A DNA stretch of 64,000 bases from assembly GCA_964036195.1 (NCBI GenBank), contig OZ038450.1, positions 9,116,701-9,180,700 on the forward strand. Direction: 5' to 3'. Position numbers and translations under genes: made by a program. How positions within the stretch are numbered: position 1 is the first letter of the stretch; each line of letters opens with the position of its first letter. The notes beneath the pieces are model-generated. The model saw only the letters and a program-made list of their open reading frames with translations. It was not told where the DNA came from and did not search any database. Below are positions 12,848-25,300 of the stretch, piece after piece. The DNA is from Sphaerolaimus hirsutus. Its lineage: Eukaryota; Nematoda; Chromadorea; Monhysterida; Sphaerolaimidae.

Positions 12848-13236
12848 TACCGTATTACCTCGAAATACCCCCATGGGGGTTTATTATTTCGCCAGCAAAA
12901 TTCGAGGGGGGGTTAATTCGAGGGTTTTTTTATCATTTCGTCAGAAATTTTCGTAAGGATCGTAGTAAAAAGTAGGCATTTGCGTACCCAAAACAGGTAA
13001 AATATGCGTCCAAACAGGATATATTTGGACATACAAACGTAGATAGCTACACAAACTAGTCTATTACTGCTAATTTACATTGCAGCTACAAATAAATACA
13101 TAATGTACATTGCATACATGACGTATTTATTATGTACATGACGTACATCATTCCGAATGGGGGGGGTATTTCGAGGGGGGGGGTTATTATTTCCCCAGCC
13201 CATTTGGGGGGGGGTTTAATTCGAGGTAATACGGTA
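12848..13236. mobile_element. CCGTAT MITE
   Basis: TACCGTATTACCTCGAAATA to TTCGAGGTAATACGGTA. The interior is close to the copy at 10041, including the GACGTACATCATTCCG stretch. Confidence 0.9.
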
Positions 13237-13383
13237 TTCATTTTTGCTGTTATACTCAGTGTGATTTTTGTTTTTCACGTGTGTACGATAAATGGAATCA
13301 AAACCAGAATAATAAATTAGATAAAATGCGGTAAGCTCCAAAGCTAAGTCGTTACAAACAGTGGATCAGTTTTCAGGATGGGG

Positions 13384-13537
13384 TTAGGGTCCAGACGGGA
13401 CCACTGGTTTTTCCGTCCCTTATCGGGACCATTTAAAAATTCGACCGGGACTGGAAATTTTTTCTCGGGACCGGGACCGGCCCTCCCGGAATGTTCTCGA
13501 GCCGTCTACCGAGACCGTGATCCCGTTTGAACACTAG
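13384..13537. mobile_element. hAT-like GGGACC-rich fragment
   Basis: TTAGGGTCCAGACGGGACCA at the left and ATCCCGTTTGAACACTAG at the right. It is a decayed relative of the TAGGGTTCAAACGGG elements at 16669 and 24024. Confidence 0.6.
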
Positions 13538-13712
13538 ATGGGGGGCACACAGATTAGAGTTATACACATCACACATTGTTATGTAAATACACTCCGGGAA
13601 ATATGTCTTTAGCCCTCTGATTTTTTTGGTTCAATGGCAAACCAAACATTAAATATGGGTCACTGAGGGGTGAAACTCAGACATAGGGGGGCTCTTTATG
13701 TCGATCCCACAC

Positions 13713-14607
13713 TAGTGATGGAATGGCGCCATGGCGCTGGCGCCATTTGAGGGCGCCAAAGGGCGCCGCGCCATGGCGCCATTGGCGCTTGGCGCCCTTT
13801 TTCTGTGGCGCCATTGGCGCCTGGCGCCCACATTCTGAAAGGCGCCATGGCGCCCTTGGCGCTTGGCGCCCTTTCTCCGTGGCGCCCTTGGCGCCTGGCG
13901 CCCCGCTTTTAAAGGGCGCCAAAAAGGCGCCAGCAGGGTTTCAAGGTGAGTGCTGTATAAATGGAAAAAAGATGAAAAACGCATTTATGGATGATCTGAA
14001 TTCGCCAGAAAATGGACGGTGTGAGTGGAAGTGGTGTGAGTGGGTATAAATCTTTTGTGCAACGGTTCATCAGATGTGTCTGACAGACCAGAAGACGATA
14101 ATGATGGAACGTTGAACTTGCAAAATCATAAATCAACGGATTCAAATCGTTGCAATTCCGTTTTTTTGTCCATTTGAAGTGAATGGATTGCTGTCAAATG
14201 ACAATATACATTGTGTTTGAATTGTCATGTGAATTTTACTCGAATTTTGTTGTTGCTAGTGTTGTCTTTGTTCATTACACCTTGGAGAACGCAAATTAAG
14301 TAGTGAATGCATGTACTAGGGTGCTGTAGAAACACTTTTAGCACACGCAGGGTGTTGTATGCACTTATTTATCCTGGCGCTCTTGGCGCCTGGCGCCCTA
14401 TTTTTCAAATGGCGCCATGGCGCCCTTGGCGCTTGGCGCCCTCTTTCCGTGGCGCCCTTGGCGCCTGGCGCCCGCCTTCCGAATGGCGCCCTTGGCGCCT
14501 GGCGCTCTTTTTCTGTGGCGCCCTTGGCGCTTGGCGCCCACTTTCTGAATGGCGCCATGGCGCCATTGGCGCCTGGCGCCCTTTTTTCTGGCGCTTTTCC
14601 ATCACTA
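13713..14607. mobile_element. hAT-like MITE built from GGCGCC palindromes
   Basis: Begins TAGTGATGGAATGGCGCC and ends GGCGCTTTTCCATCACTA, between exact 8-bp repeats TCCCACAC (13705-13712 and 14608-14615). Both ends hold over 200 bp of GGCGCC/ATGGCGCC/TTGGCGCC words. The middle (about 13940-14370) is unrelated AT-rich sequence. Confidence 0.9.
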
Positions 14608-14619
14608 TCCCACACAGTA

Positions 14620-15436
14620 GAAATATGGCCCGTAGTAGAAATATGGAAATATTCCAGTCGGCTCTTCGCGAGCGATCCGGAGCACGCGTGAAGTTTTGGA
14701 AATGAAACTATTTTTTGGACTTGTGAACTTCTGAAATGAAACTCCTGTGGTCTGGGATGGATATGTGAACTTTCGACGTGAAACTTCTGTTTTTCATAGG
14801 GGATTTGAGATGGATATGTGAACTTTCGATATGAAAATTGTGATTTTTCTGAAAATCGGTACCACAGTATCTCAGGAACGAAATGGACTACCGTATTTCC
14901 TCGAAATACCCCCCCCTCGTTTGACCCCCCCCCCTCTCGAGACCACTATGAAACAATCACCCCCCCCTCGAAATACCCCCCCCCCAAATTGAGTGTAAAG
15001 AGAACGTACATGACAAATACGGCAGTTTATGTTCTGCGTAGTGCAGAACACACGTTAAAACAATGTCGGAATAACGTTAGAACAGTGTTTATACCATCTA
15101 CGTACTAAGATTAGTCTACAGAACCTTATAAATGGCAGTTTTTGTTGCATTTTTCGACGTCTGCGTACGTTTCAGACGACAATTTCGTACTTGGTTTTCA
15201 AAAATTTTCTTGTGAAATAATAACCCCCCCCCTCGAAATACCCCCCCTCGTTTAACCCCCCCCCCCCTCTCGGGACCACTATGAAACAATCACCCCCCGG
15301 AGGGTATTTCGAGGAAATACGGTATATTGCTGATTTTTTTCTCTAAAATGTGAAAAACTATACGTGGAGGTCAAATCCACGCTTAACTCGATTTTTCTGG
15401 ATTTGGCGCTTGTGAACTTTTGGAACGGAAGTCCCC
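14620..15436. mobile_element. Family C element split by a MITE
   Basis: Reverse-complement copy of 22610-23408. It shares TTCGCGAGCGATCCGGAGCA, repeated GTTCACATATCCATC-type words and the terminus TTTTGGAACGGAAGTCCCC. It is interrupted at 14889-15324. Confidence 0.8.
14889..15324. mobile_element. CCGTAT MITE with an empty-site comparator
   Basis: TACCGTATTTCCTCGAAATA to TATTTCGAGGAAATACGGTA, inserted in the family C element. The other family C copy (near 22712-22722) lacks it and shows one TA where this copy has TA on both sides, so the target duplication is TA and the element proper starts CCGTAT. Confidence 0.92.
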
Positions 15437-15786
15437 ACGTGGCTGGCGCTCTTGCGAACTGCCCAGCGACTCTTGTGAACCGACAGCCACCGCGTTGTCC
15501 AAAAGCGCGGAGATTGCGAAATCGTTACGTTGTTTTTCATTTTTTTCTCAGGTGTCGCACTATTGAAGAGTGTCATACTATTGCAGAGTGTCGCGTTATT
15601 CTCACACAACGTGCCCAAACCTGTCGCACTATTGGAGATGTTGTATTATTGGAACACTGTCGCTGAATTAGAAACTTTACGGTAATTTCAAAAATCTGCA
15701 CCATGCCGGGTCGATATTGTATGCCGACCGACGGCAGACAATTTTGAACATGATCGGTGTGAGTGCAGAGTATCAAGTCCGTCGTA

Positions 15787-16192
15787 TACCGTATTACCTC
15801 GAAATACCCCCATGGGGGTTTATTTCGCCAGCAAAATTTGAGGGGGGGTTAATTCGAGGGGGGTTTATTTTTTCGTCAGAAATTTTCGAAAGGATCATAG
15901 TAAACTGTAGGCATTTGCGTACCCAAAACAGGTAAAATTGTGTCCAAACAGGATATATTTGGACATACAAACGTAGATAGCTACACAAACTAGTCTATTT
16001 GTAGCTGCAATGTAAATAAGCAGTAATAAATACATAATGTAAGTACATTGCATACATGACGTATTTATTACGTACATGATGTACATCATTCCGGAGGGGG
16101 GGGGGGGGGGGTTATTCGAGGGGGGTATTATTTCCCCAGCCCATTTTGAGGGGGGTTAATCCGAGGGGGGGATAATTCGAGGTAATACGGTA
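15787..16192. mobile_element. CCGTAT MITE
   Basis: TACCGTATTACCTCGAAATA to ATAATTCGAGGTAATACGGTA. It has the same interior as 10041 and 12848. Confidence 0.9.
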
Positions 16193-16668
16193 TACCATTT
16201 TGAAAATAAATTTGTAAAGTGATAAATATTTTATCGTTTTAACATGTTTTTTCCTTGTTTTAACGTTTTCACAAAAAGACTTTTTTCCACCGGAAATTTG
16301 ACTTTGGATGGCTGTCAAATGAGCAGCAATGCAGAATTTTTTGTTCCCGATCAGGAGGCTAAAGACATTTTTCCTGGAGTGTAGCTTGCGGGCTCAAGTT
16401 CGCGTAGTTTCCGGCCAGTCGTTACGTAGGGATTTGGCTCTCGTCGTAGGGAACTTTTCGAAGGGTACTGGTTTCGCAGATTATTTGGTGTTTACGGTGA
16501 GCGGACTCGAGTGCCGTACTTACCCTTGATTTATTTTTTTCAAATTTTTTTGAGGGGGATATTCAAGGAGGGATTGTCATTTCGTCAAAATTTTCAAGCA
16601 TGTTCCTATTAACCGATTTCATGAAATATGCTTTATTAAGAACATATCATTCCTGTTCAAATTATACC

Positions 16669-17044
16669 TAGGGTTCAAACGGGATCCCGATCCAGAATGA
16701 CTACCATTTTCGGGATATAGTGGTCCCGATAGCGAAATAAAAAAACAAATATCCCGATCCCGAAAATTTTCAAATCCCGATCCCGGAAAAATTAGAGGAA
16801 ATGATAAAAAGTCAAAAAATGACATTTTTGCACTACTAATGTGACTGTAACCATAACCAGAAGAGACTGTAACCAGAACCAGAAGAGACTTTATGCCTCT
16901 TCTGGCATCCAAGAGTGGTTTTGGACCTTTGTAACCAACTCCGAGTGCCAGAATTTTCGCCAAAATCTGGATCCAGAGACCCTAATCGCGTTCCCGAAAA
17001 AATGCCAATCCCGATTCCAAAAAGTCAATTCCATTTGAACCCTA
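16669..17044. mobile_element. hAT-like MITE, TAGGGTTCAAACGG family
   Basis: TAGGGTTCAAACGGGATCCC at the left and ATTCCATTTGAACCCTA at the right, between exact 8-bp repeats ATTATACC (16661-16668 and 17045-17052). Confidence 0.9.
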
Positions 17045-17386
17045 ATTATACCTAACAAATTTTTTATTTGCCTAAGAAGGGAATTATTTCTTCCCCGTCT
17101 AACAGGGGGGAATTATTCGAGTAAATACGGTACTTACTGAAAAATTTCCAACATTTTTATGGACAAGTTTCGTGGGAAGGTTAGTGATGATAAGAAATCG
17201 AAAAATACCGAGGGAAAAAATTAAGTTTTTTTTCCTTCATTCAGATGGGATGCGGTGTACATCGATGCGAAGCGCGCAGTAGACGTTTTATAAATGCTAG
17301 AGATATTAAGTGAGAAGCATGTAAAAAGTATAGTGTAATAAATATCAAACCGTTGGCCTAGTGTAATAAATATCAAAAATATCATT

Positions 17387-17586
17387 GGCCCTGCGCACAC
17401 TAGTTTTCACACGTAATTTGGAAAACTCATAAATGAGCTTTAAACGTGTTTGAGATTTCCACCATGAATGAGTCTTTTTAATCTCCGTTAACTGTAGTTG
17501 ACGGGCACCTCATTGTAGAAAACACAAATGCGTTCTAAGCTGATTTGTGAGTTTTCGAAATTTCGTGTGAAAACTAGTGTGCGCAG
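17387..17586. mobile_element. Family D MITE (GGCCCT...CACACTAGTTTTCAC)
   Basis: GGCCCTGCGCACACTAGTTT at the left and AAAACTAGTGTGCGCAG at the right form an inverted pair. Related copies are at 59138, 59421 and 62374. Confidence 0.7.
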
Positions 17587-18249
17587 TAGGGATGGCCAAG
17601 GGTTTTATTCAAAGGTTTTTTAAAATAAAAAACGTTTTATTTAAAAAAAACCCGACCGTCGAAACCATTTTAAAAAAACCTTGGCCAAATTTTTTAGTAC
17701 TAAGGACTAGGTATTTTGCAATTTTTTGCACGCAAGCGCGCAATTTCACCAGCACTTTACCATTTGTGGTGGTTTTCATTGGTTTTGAGGCATTTTTAGT
17801 GTAAATGCTTCTATTTGTTTGTGTTAATTTGTCATAATAAGCCACGATGTGCTAGTGTAGTATATAATATACAGCCAATGTGCCCCCACATACTTGTACA
17901 GTGTTAAACACCACTGCCAATGTGTTAGCCTGCTCTTATATCCTTATTTAAGCACTTTTCCATACCCAACCCAAGTCCCGGATGTTCGACAAAAGGCGAT
18001 ATCCGTAATAAGTGGACATAAAACAGATATTTTTGACAGAAATCACCACTTATAATGATATCCCATGACACTACAGCCATTCTATAGCTATATATAACAT
18101 CACAAAGTACTGCCACCTGTCTGATTTACCTGTACATGTTGACTCATGACCATATCTGGAAGCTTTTGAAAAAACGGTTTTATTTAAAAATAAAACCCTG
18201 TTTAAAAAAACCCCCTGTCGTTGAAAAAAACCTTTTTCGGCTATCCCTA
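17587..18249. mobile_element. hAT-like MITE, TAGGGATGGCC termini
   Basis: TAGGGATGGCCAAGGG and TTCGGCTATCCCTA termini are flanked by GTGCGCAG (17579-17586) and GTGTGCAG (18250-18257), a 7-of-8 target duplication. It is inserted at the end of a family D element. Confidence 0.75.
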
Positions 18250-18477
18250 GTGTGCAGGCACATTCTAAAACCGACTGTTTTTGTCTACTGAGTCCAAGCA
18301 CATGCTCGTTCTGTGAACCAAACATGTCACAAATCTACCAGACCATCGATGGAATAAATACAAAGTTTTGACATCGAACTTCTGAGAGCTCTTCAAGTCA
18401 CAAATTCTTATCTATTAACCGCACAGTACAGTACATTGCACAGCAAAATATACAAATCATCCAAGTTTTCTCAGTAA

Positions 18478-21400
18478 TCAACACTGCAGAAGGTCAGCGG
18501 GTGGCGCCGACATAATATTATTCCCCAATGAATTGTTAGCGCTGGGGTTTCCATTCACTGGCGACGAGCCAAGAGCATGTTGGCTGCTCGTCGGCCCGAC
18601 TGAATTGCAATCACCAACACCCATTGTCGATGTTTGGCTCGGTGCCAAGGTGAACCCAGGGTCGACATTCGACGATATTGGCCCGCAGCTAACAGGACCA
18701 CTGCCCATTGCATTGGTCGCTTCTGGGTGGGCACTGAACCGCCCGACCTGTATGGGTTTGTCCTAGTGAAAAAGTGTATGGGAGAGTGCGGAGGCCTTCG
18801 CCCACCAACTTCACAGCGGTGCGGCCAGTGCCGACGCTCACTGTCAAATCCTTGCATCCTTCACAGATTTGAACGTAGCGAATGGGCCGACACACTGGTT
18901 CATATGCCAACTCAACAACATTTTTAAAAGCATCACTCTACCGAAACATGCCAATTACATAAGAAAGTTACATACAAATTTTTCTGTCAACTAGTCTGTG
19001 GGCCCATATGTCCCTGTAGTCTGTGGGCTCATCAGCCGCGTTGGAGCCATCAATGTAAACACGACGATAACCTGATTTGCATCGATCCGCTGTTCAGGGG
19101 TGGCCTGAGGGAAGGCGACAAGATCCTCAATTTTCGGCTTCTTGGCATCCGGCCCAGTTTGGAGGGCGCCGGCAGAAATGGACGCGTGCATCTCGCTCGC
19201 CAACTTCATGCCCGCCGTGGCGGCGTTGGTGTTGGGCCGCGCGCCGCCAGCCGCGTTCGCGCCCGTCGACGGCCGTTTCCTCTGCTGCGGTGCGCGCGGC
19301 TTCCTGATGGGGTATGAAATAGGGTGGAATAGGGTATGAATGTGTGATGCCTATTCTACGCAGAATTGGCTCCTATCCGTAGGTCTGTTTGCCAGCTCCA
19401 TTTATTATGCCGCCAGCCGAACGAGCACGACCGTTATAAATAACCAAATCGTGTAATTGTGCGTGTAAGATGTGCAGAATCCTACCATAATTTTATAAAT
19501 AAAATCATGTGATAAATTTCGAAATTAATTTTTCCATTATAAAAACGGAATATTATGATGAAAAACTGTATAATTAATTCCATTGTTCAGGCGGGTTTTG
19601 GTTAGGGTTCAAACGATATATCGTATCGAATATCGAATATCGGCCATTTTTTAATATCGAATATCGATATCGAAAATTTTGAAAAAATATCGAATATCGA
19701 TATCGAAAATTTTGAAAAAATATCGAATATCGACCATTTTTTCGATATATCGAACCTGTATTGTGTCGCCAAATTTACTTTTCATTTTCATTTTGAGATG
19801 TTTATGGTTGATCTGATGTGCTTATAGTATTGTATTTGATGAGTAGGTAAAAGTACAGTATTTATAATGTCATTGTTGTTGGAGTGCTAAATTTGAAGCC
19901 AGAAAACGCTGATATACTTTTTTGCAACATGCCCTTAAGCAATTAGGTTAGGATGAACTGTAATATCTACCAATTGTTATTTGTCTGATACACTTTGATT
20001 CATCATGTTTTTCTTCTATTTTCTACCATTGAGTGATGTAAAGCTTGTTAAAATCACTTGCACCATTCAAATTTCAGTAAAGAGATGATTAAACATGTGT
20101 GCAACCACATGAAAATACAATATGCCACTTGAAATATGCCGTGCTATACCAAAAGCATATCGCAATATCGAATATCGAAAATATCGAAATATCGAATATC
20201 GACCATTTTTCAATATCGAATATCGAATATCGATATCGAGGTTCCATATCGTATCGATATCGAATATCGAGTTTCAGAAAAAAATATCGAATATCGAATA
20301 TCGATATCGAAAAGTCATATCGTTTGAACCCTAGTTTTGGTAGGTTTCCAAACTAAGTGTGGTGTGATGCCCGGCGAGTATAAGTGTGAATAAAATTCCC
20401 AACTTTTTTGGTTTCTTCTCTTCTGTTTTGGATATCGACGCATCCGAGTCGTCTGATGATTCGCTCAGCTTCTCATAAGGTAACAGACGATCGAGCAGGA
20501 AGCTGGAAAATGCATAAATCATGGGTACAAATGATAGAGGTAATGATACAATTACCGTATTTCATCGAAATACCCCTAGGTGGTTTATTTTTTCAGAGTG
20601 ACAATTTTGAGGGGGGTATTTCGAGGGGGGTTATCATTTCGTCAGAAATTTTCACGAAATTGATAGTAAAGAGTACGCTTTTCTTCACCTAAAACCGGTG
20701 ATCAACGTGTCTATGTAGGGTATATTTGGACATATCAACGGCCATCGCCACACAAACTAGTATGTGTAGCTGCGATGCTAACTGCGATCAATATATACAT
20801 TATGTACATTGCATACACAATGTACAGAATTCCCGACGGGGGTATTTCTAGGGGGGGGGGAGTATTTCTTGCCCAGCTCAAAAACACCTGGGGGTATTTT
20901 TCCCCAGCTCAAAAACACCTGGGGGTATTTTTCCCCAGCTCAAAAACACCTGGGGGTATTTCGATGGGGTTAATTCAAGGGGGGTATTTCGAGGAAATAC
21001 GGTAAGCAAAATTCTATGTACAGGACGCCGAAAACAATCCCTGCACACTAATATTTGTAACGAAAAGTGTCTAAGGTATTGAAGAGTACGGAGAAAGCAT
21101 TGTCACACAAATGTTACGGTGACGTTTTGCAAAATGGACATTTATTGTTTTGAAATACAACATTAAAAAAATTTAAATTTGAAAAAAGCTGAAATTCAAG
21201 AATGAGACATCTCCGACCCTGCTGAAAAACAGCTGGCATTAAATGGGAATAGAAATCCCCATTTTCTGTGTCATCATCAGCCGTAAGAGATATTTTCTAA
21301 TTCCATTCCCAATCAACACCATGCTGTAATAAAAAATTAGAAATTACTTTTTATCGCGTGACAGCTTCAACAGCTTACGCTGCAAATTTCGTAGCTCTTC

Positions 21401-21680
21401 CTGATAGCACTCGTTCTCCTGAACATGTTTAACATAGTTATTAGGTACTCGATCATTAGATATTATTATCATGATAATTACGCCAAACATCAAAATGCAA
21501 TTTTGAAATATCGAAATTTATTGACTTGTAGATCTTAATCCCAAACACTTCAGATCGACTAACATAAACTAGGAATTTGAATCGTCTCTTCAGCTGCCGA
21601 TATCTTTCCTTGTTTGTCTTTGGAACATCAACTTCACCAACGCCATGATCCGTGCCAACAGACTCGCCCGCGTTGTTCAT
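18478..21680 (-). CDS. INO80E: INO80 complex subunit E, complete spliced gene
   Basis: Subunit of the metazoan INO80 nucleosome-remodelling complex in the nucleus. Exons in order of translation: 21680-21564, 21418-21348, 20502-20404, 19303-19072, 18747-18478. Phases agree (0, 2, 2, 0) and the sum is 789 nt, 262 codons (human about 244). The recognised part is residues 22-75, a basic coiled coil: NKERYRQLKRRFKFLVY, then ENECYQEELRNLQRKLLKLS, RDKNFLLDRLLPYE and an acidic SESSDDSDAS stretch, in the same order as the human protein. The rest is low-complexity: a KKPRAPQQRKRP basic patch, an Ala-rich part and a Ser/Asn/Gly-rich C terminus ending ADLLQC. The start at 21680 is chosen as the ATG nearest the conserved part; an in-frame ATG at 21749 would add 23 residues. 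Intron 3 holds a hAT-like element. Confidence 0.87.
19603..20333. mobile_element. hAT-like MITE rich in CGATAT words, in INO80E intron 3
   Basis: TAGGGTTCAAACGATATATC at the left and TCATATCGTTTGAACCCTA at the right, between exact 8-bp repeats GTTTTGGT (19595-19602 and 20334-20341). Both ends are dense in ATATCGAATATCG; the middle is unique. Confidence 0.92.
20553..21004. mobile_element. CCGTAT MITE with internal triplication, in INO80E intron 2
   Basis: TACCGTATTTCATCGAAATA to TATTTCGAGGAAATACGGTA. Near 20872-20962 a unit of about 32 bp (CCCAGCTCAAAAACACCTGG plus GGGTATTTTT) occurs three times in tandem. Confidence 0.88.
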
Positions 21681-22398
21681 GGTCGCAAACGCAGAGCGGC
21701 AATTTTTTTTCTTCTCCGGGTCACGTATAAGAACTTGGCCCACTGCCAAGTTTGTATTTGGATACGGTAACGTATTCTACGACCGAGAGTAAAACAAACA
21801 GTTTTTCCGTCGGAGCCACCGATACTGGCCATGGATAGCGATTAACTGATGTTAAATTGTCGCTGAAGGCAACTCGCACACTAGCATACAGCGTCGGTTC
21901 CCCATCGTCAACGGAGGTATACGGAGGTGTATCTAAAGTTGTTTTGGTAAGCTGCCAAGTTCTTATACGAGGTCTCTTCCCTTTTCTCCTGTTAAATTAA
22001 TTGGATACATTGAATGTAATTTTATCCTGCTGTGATGTCCCTCGCAAGATTGTTATACACACCTGTTTCTGCCCACTGCAACAATATCTGTACTAGAACA
22101 ATGGTAGACTGCGACGAAATGCAGCCATGCTGAATGACTGTATGTGTATGCGCCGTGTTACGGCACTATCGTACGAATGTGTCTTCTTAAAACTTATGTC
22201 CAAGATTTTTGGCATCTAGCCAACAGCGAAGTAGGTTGCCGCGGCACGCTCACCGGGATTGGCTCTTTTCCTTTGTTCGTTTTACCCTTATCCTTGTATA
22301 TATTTTATTCGCAGGAAATACATCGGGTGAAGCTACTTAATAATCTAAAATTCTGTGATTTTTATTTGCTACATCGAATCCGGACTTCAAAGCGGGTC
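21681..22398. promoter_or_regulatory. Divergent INO80E/SPT6 promoter region
   Basis: The 718 bp between the two start codons contain no repeat I recognise, unlike almost every other non-coding stretch here. An inverted CCAAT box (GGGATTGGCTC, about 22256-22266) is visible. No TATA box is convincing. Transcription starts cannot be placed from sequence alone. Confidence 0.6.
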
Positions 22399-25300
22399 AT
22401 GTCCTCGTTTCTGGACGATGCCGCCGAAGAATCGGAACACAGCGAGGGCGAAATCGAAGGTGCGTGTGTTCGTCTCAACTCAAAGCATTAAATTTAATTG
22501 CCTCGGGACGTTTTATCGATTAGTGGGAGTCATCGTATAGCCAGGGGTATTCTAGATTTTGACCCTACGTCGGGTTTGGATAGATAGCAAATCGCTCCAC
22601 CGGATAGATGGGGACTTCCGTTCCAAAAGTTCACAAGCGCCAAATCCAGAAAAATCAAATTAAGCGTGGATTTGACCTCCACGTATAGTTTTTCACATTT
22701 TAGAAAAAAATCAGCATTATAGTCCATTTCGTTCCTGAGATACAGTGGTACCGATTTTCAGAAAAATCACAACTTTCATATCGAAAGTTCACATATCCAT
22801 CTCAAATTCCCTATGAAAAACAGAAGTTTCACGTCGAAAGTTCACATATCCATCCCAGACCACAGGAGTTTCATTTCATAAGTTCACAAGTCCAAAAAAT
22901 AGTTTCATTTCCAAAAGTTCACGCGTGCTCCGGATCGCTCGCGAAGAGCCGGCTGGAATTCCCATACAAAATAAAGTTTCATTTCCAAAAGTTCATACGT
23001 GAATTTCCAAAAATATTTTGCTCTATAAATCGAGTTCGGGTTATTCTTACGAACTTACCCAGATCTGAAAATTTAGGTTTGGGTACTTTTCGAAAAGGGC
23101 TTTTCAGTGGTGTAATTGGTTTTGCCCTGTGATGCACCGTTAGGAAGTTACTTACATTTCAAGTTCAAATTTTCAAATTTACTCCTTATTTTGGGTGGTT
23201 TACAAAATATGACATAACTCCCAAAATATTTGCCAGCCGACAAAATTTAGGGTACCAAAAATTGTAGACAAATGTCCGAGATATCTGAAAAGTGCAGGGC
23301 AAGCTTTGTCGCCCAAACATGGCGCTGCCGGGCCAGCGCCAAACTTTTAAATGCGATTTTGAAAAATCGAAAAATCTGGATATGTTAACTTTTGGAATGA
23401 AAGTCCCCATATAGGCTTTTTAAGGTGTAGAAGGAAAAAAATCGCTAAAAATGTGTATAATTCATATACGTATACTAATAATATATGTAATACATATAAT
23501 AATAATACGTATAATACAAAAAAGTTGAAAATTGAGGATAAAACACATGAACTAGTGATCTTGAAGGTGAATATTTATAAGAGGTATTAAAATTAGCGAT
23601 TTTGAATGAAAATTGGGGTACAGTTTTCGAAAAATCGTTCCAGATTTTTTGGGGAGGGGGGTGGGATTCGGAATAGTTCCCAAAAAATTTACCTCCGGGA
23701 TAGATTGATATTTGAGCGGTCTCCGGGGTCGAAAGATAGATAGATCGATAGATAGATAGCTGTGCGGTTCCCAGGGGGGGTTCCCCAAACCCACTTTCTC
23801 CTACCCCTGCGTATAGCCCCCTGTAAACCTTCACTCACCACGCAGACGGCGAGCTCTCAGGGGAGCCGCCCTCCAAAAAGCCGAAGCAGTCATCCAAATC
23901 TGGCAAAGACAAGCGCAAAGTGGTCGACTCTGACGATGAGGAGGGCGAGGACGTGAACAAGGATGACGATGATGACGACGAGGACGATGAGGAGGAAGGT
24001 GAAAGATTTTGACTGATTTTGAGTAGGGTTCAAACGGGACCAGTTTTTCGGACCGGGACCGGGACCAGAAATTTTCTAATGTCGGGACCGGGACCGGGAC
24101 TGGGGGGTTGGGACCGGGACCGGGACTGGGGGGTCGGGACCGGGACCGGGACTGGCTTTTTTCAATTGTCGGGACCGGGACCGGGACTGGGGGGTCGGGA
24201 CCGGGACTGGGATTTGCCGAACCAGGTACCGGCACCGCGGTATTGTTTGAACCTTATTGGTATGTGATATCCAGCCAATGTTGTTCCACACACCTCCACT
24301 GTGTGAAGGACCACTCTCAATGTATTAGCCTTTTCTTATAACATTATTCAAGCAGTATTCCATTGCCACCTTCACTTGAAGTTGTGAATATATGATGAAA
24401 CGCAATGTACGCAGGATTTTTTTGGGAGGGGGGGCGGCGCCAGTTGTAGGTGCCAACGCCATGGCAGTATTGGCGCTGGCCTTGGCGCCAACGTCTACAA
24501 TATAGGTATCTTTATATACCTTTATTTCGTACTAGAATCATGTTGGGGACCTTTCTAACGCTGTCACATTATGGAAAAATACATAGTAATCATTGGCTGG
24601 GTATTTGCGCGCTTACGCGCAAAATTTTTTGGGATGTTCCTACAAAATCGCTTTAGAAAAGTGCCATTTCTGGCAAAAAAAATTTGAAAAATACGTTTTT
24701 GCCATCCCTTGTCGGGACCGCTATAAAATTCCGGGACCGGGACTGGGTGGTCGGGACCGGGACCGGGACTGGCTTTTTTCAATTGTCGGGACCGGGACTG
24801 GGGTGTCGGGACCGGGACCGGGACCGCCTCAGTCCCGACTTTTTGCCGAACCATGTACCGGGACCGCGGTACCGTTTGAACCCTAATTTTGAGTAGGGAT
24901 GGAAACGTGTTTTTAATATCCCTGTTCTAAAAACACATTTTTACAACAACTTTTGTTTAAAAAAACCTTTTTTAAATAGCTCCCAAATATGCTATCATGG
25001 TAAAAATGACCACTTTTTATTACCCCGTTACAATAAATATCTTCTCACAATTAAAAACTTTAAAACCCAAAAAAATTGTTACTGGTCAACATACACAGAT
25101 GTATAAAACTATTGGTCCAGTTGCATGAAGCAGGCCACCCTCAGTAAACCGGACACCGTAAACAAGCAGCCCCTACAAAATCCTTGATATGTCCCCCCCC
25201 GATAACCGGGTCTACATGTGCGCTGGGTTTTTGTCGTTGGCACATTTATCAATGTGAAATCTCCACCCTCGCAGACGAGGAGCGCGGCCGCAAGGAGATG

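Larger units (their letters stand above)
11765..18477. other. STIM-INO80E convergent intergenic region, transposon-filled
   Basis: The 3' ends of STIM (+) and INO80E (-) face each other across about 6.7 kb. Apart from about 1 kb of AT-rich sequence after STIM, it is mostly the elements listed separately (12848, 13713, 14620, 14889, 15787, 16669, 17387, 17587). I see no supported coding exon. ORFs inside GGCGCC arrays are repeat translations. Confidence 0.7.

Noticed and set aside
13677..14705. Several open frames on both strands through GGCGCC repeats
   Set aside because: Translations are periodic (GAWRP, APGAK types), present in many frames, and lie wholly inside a hAT-like element.
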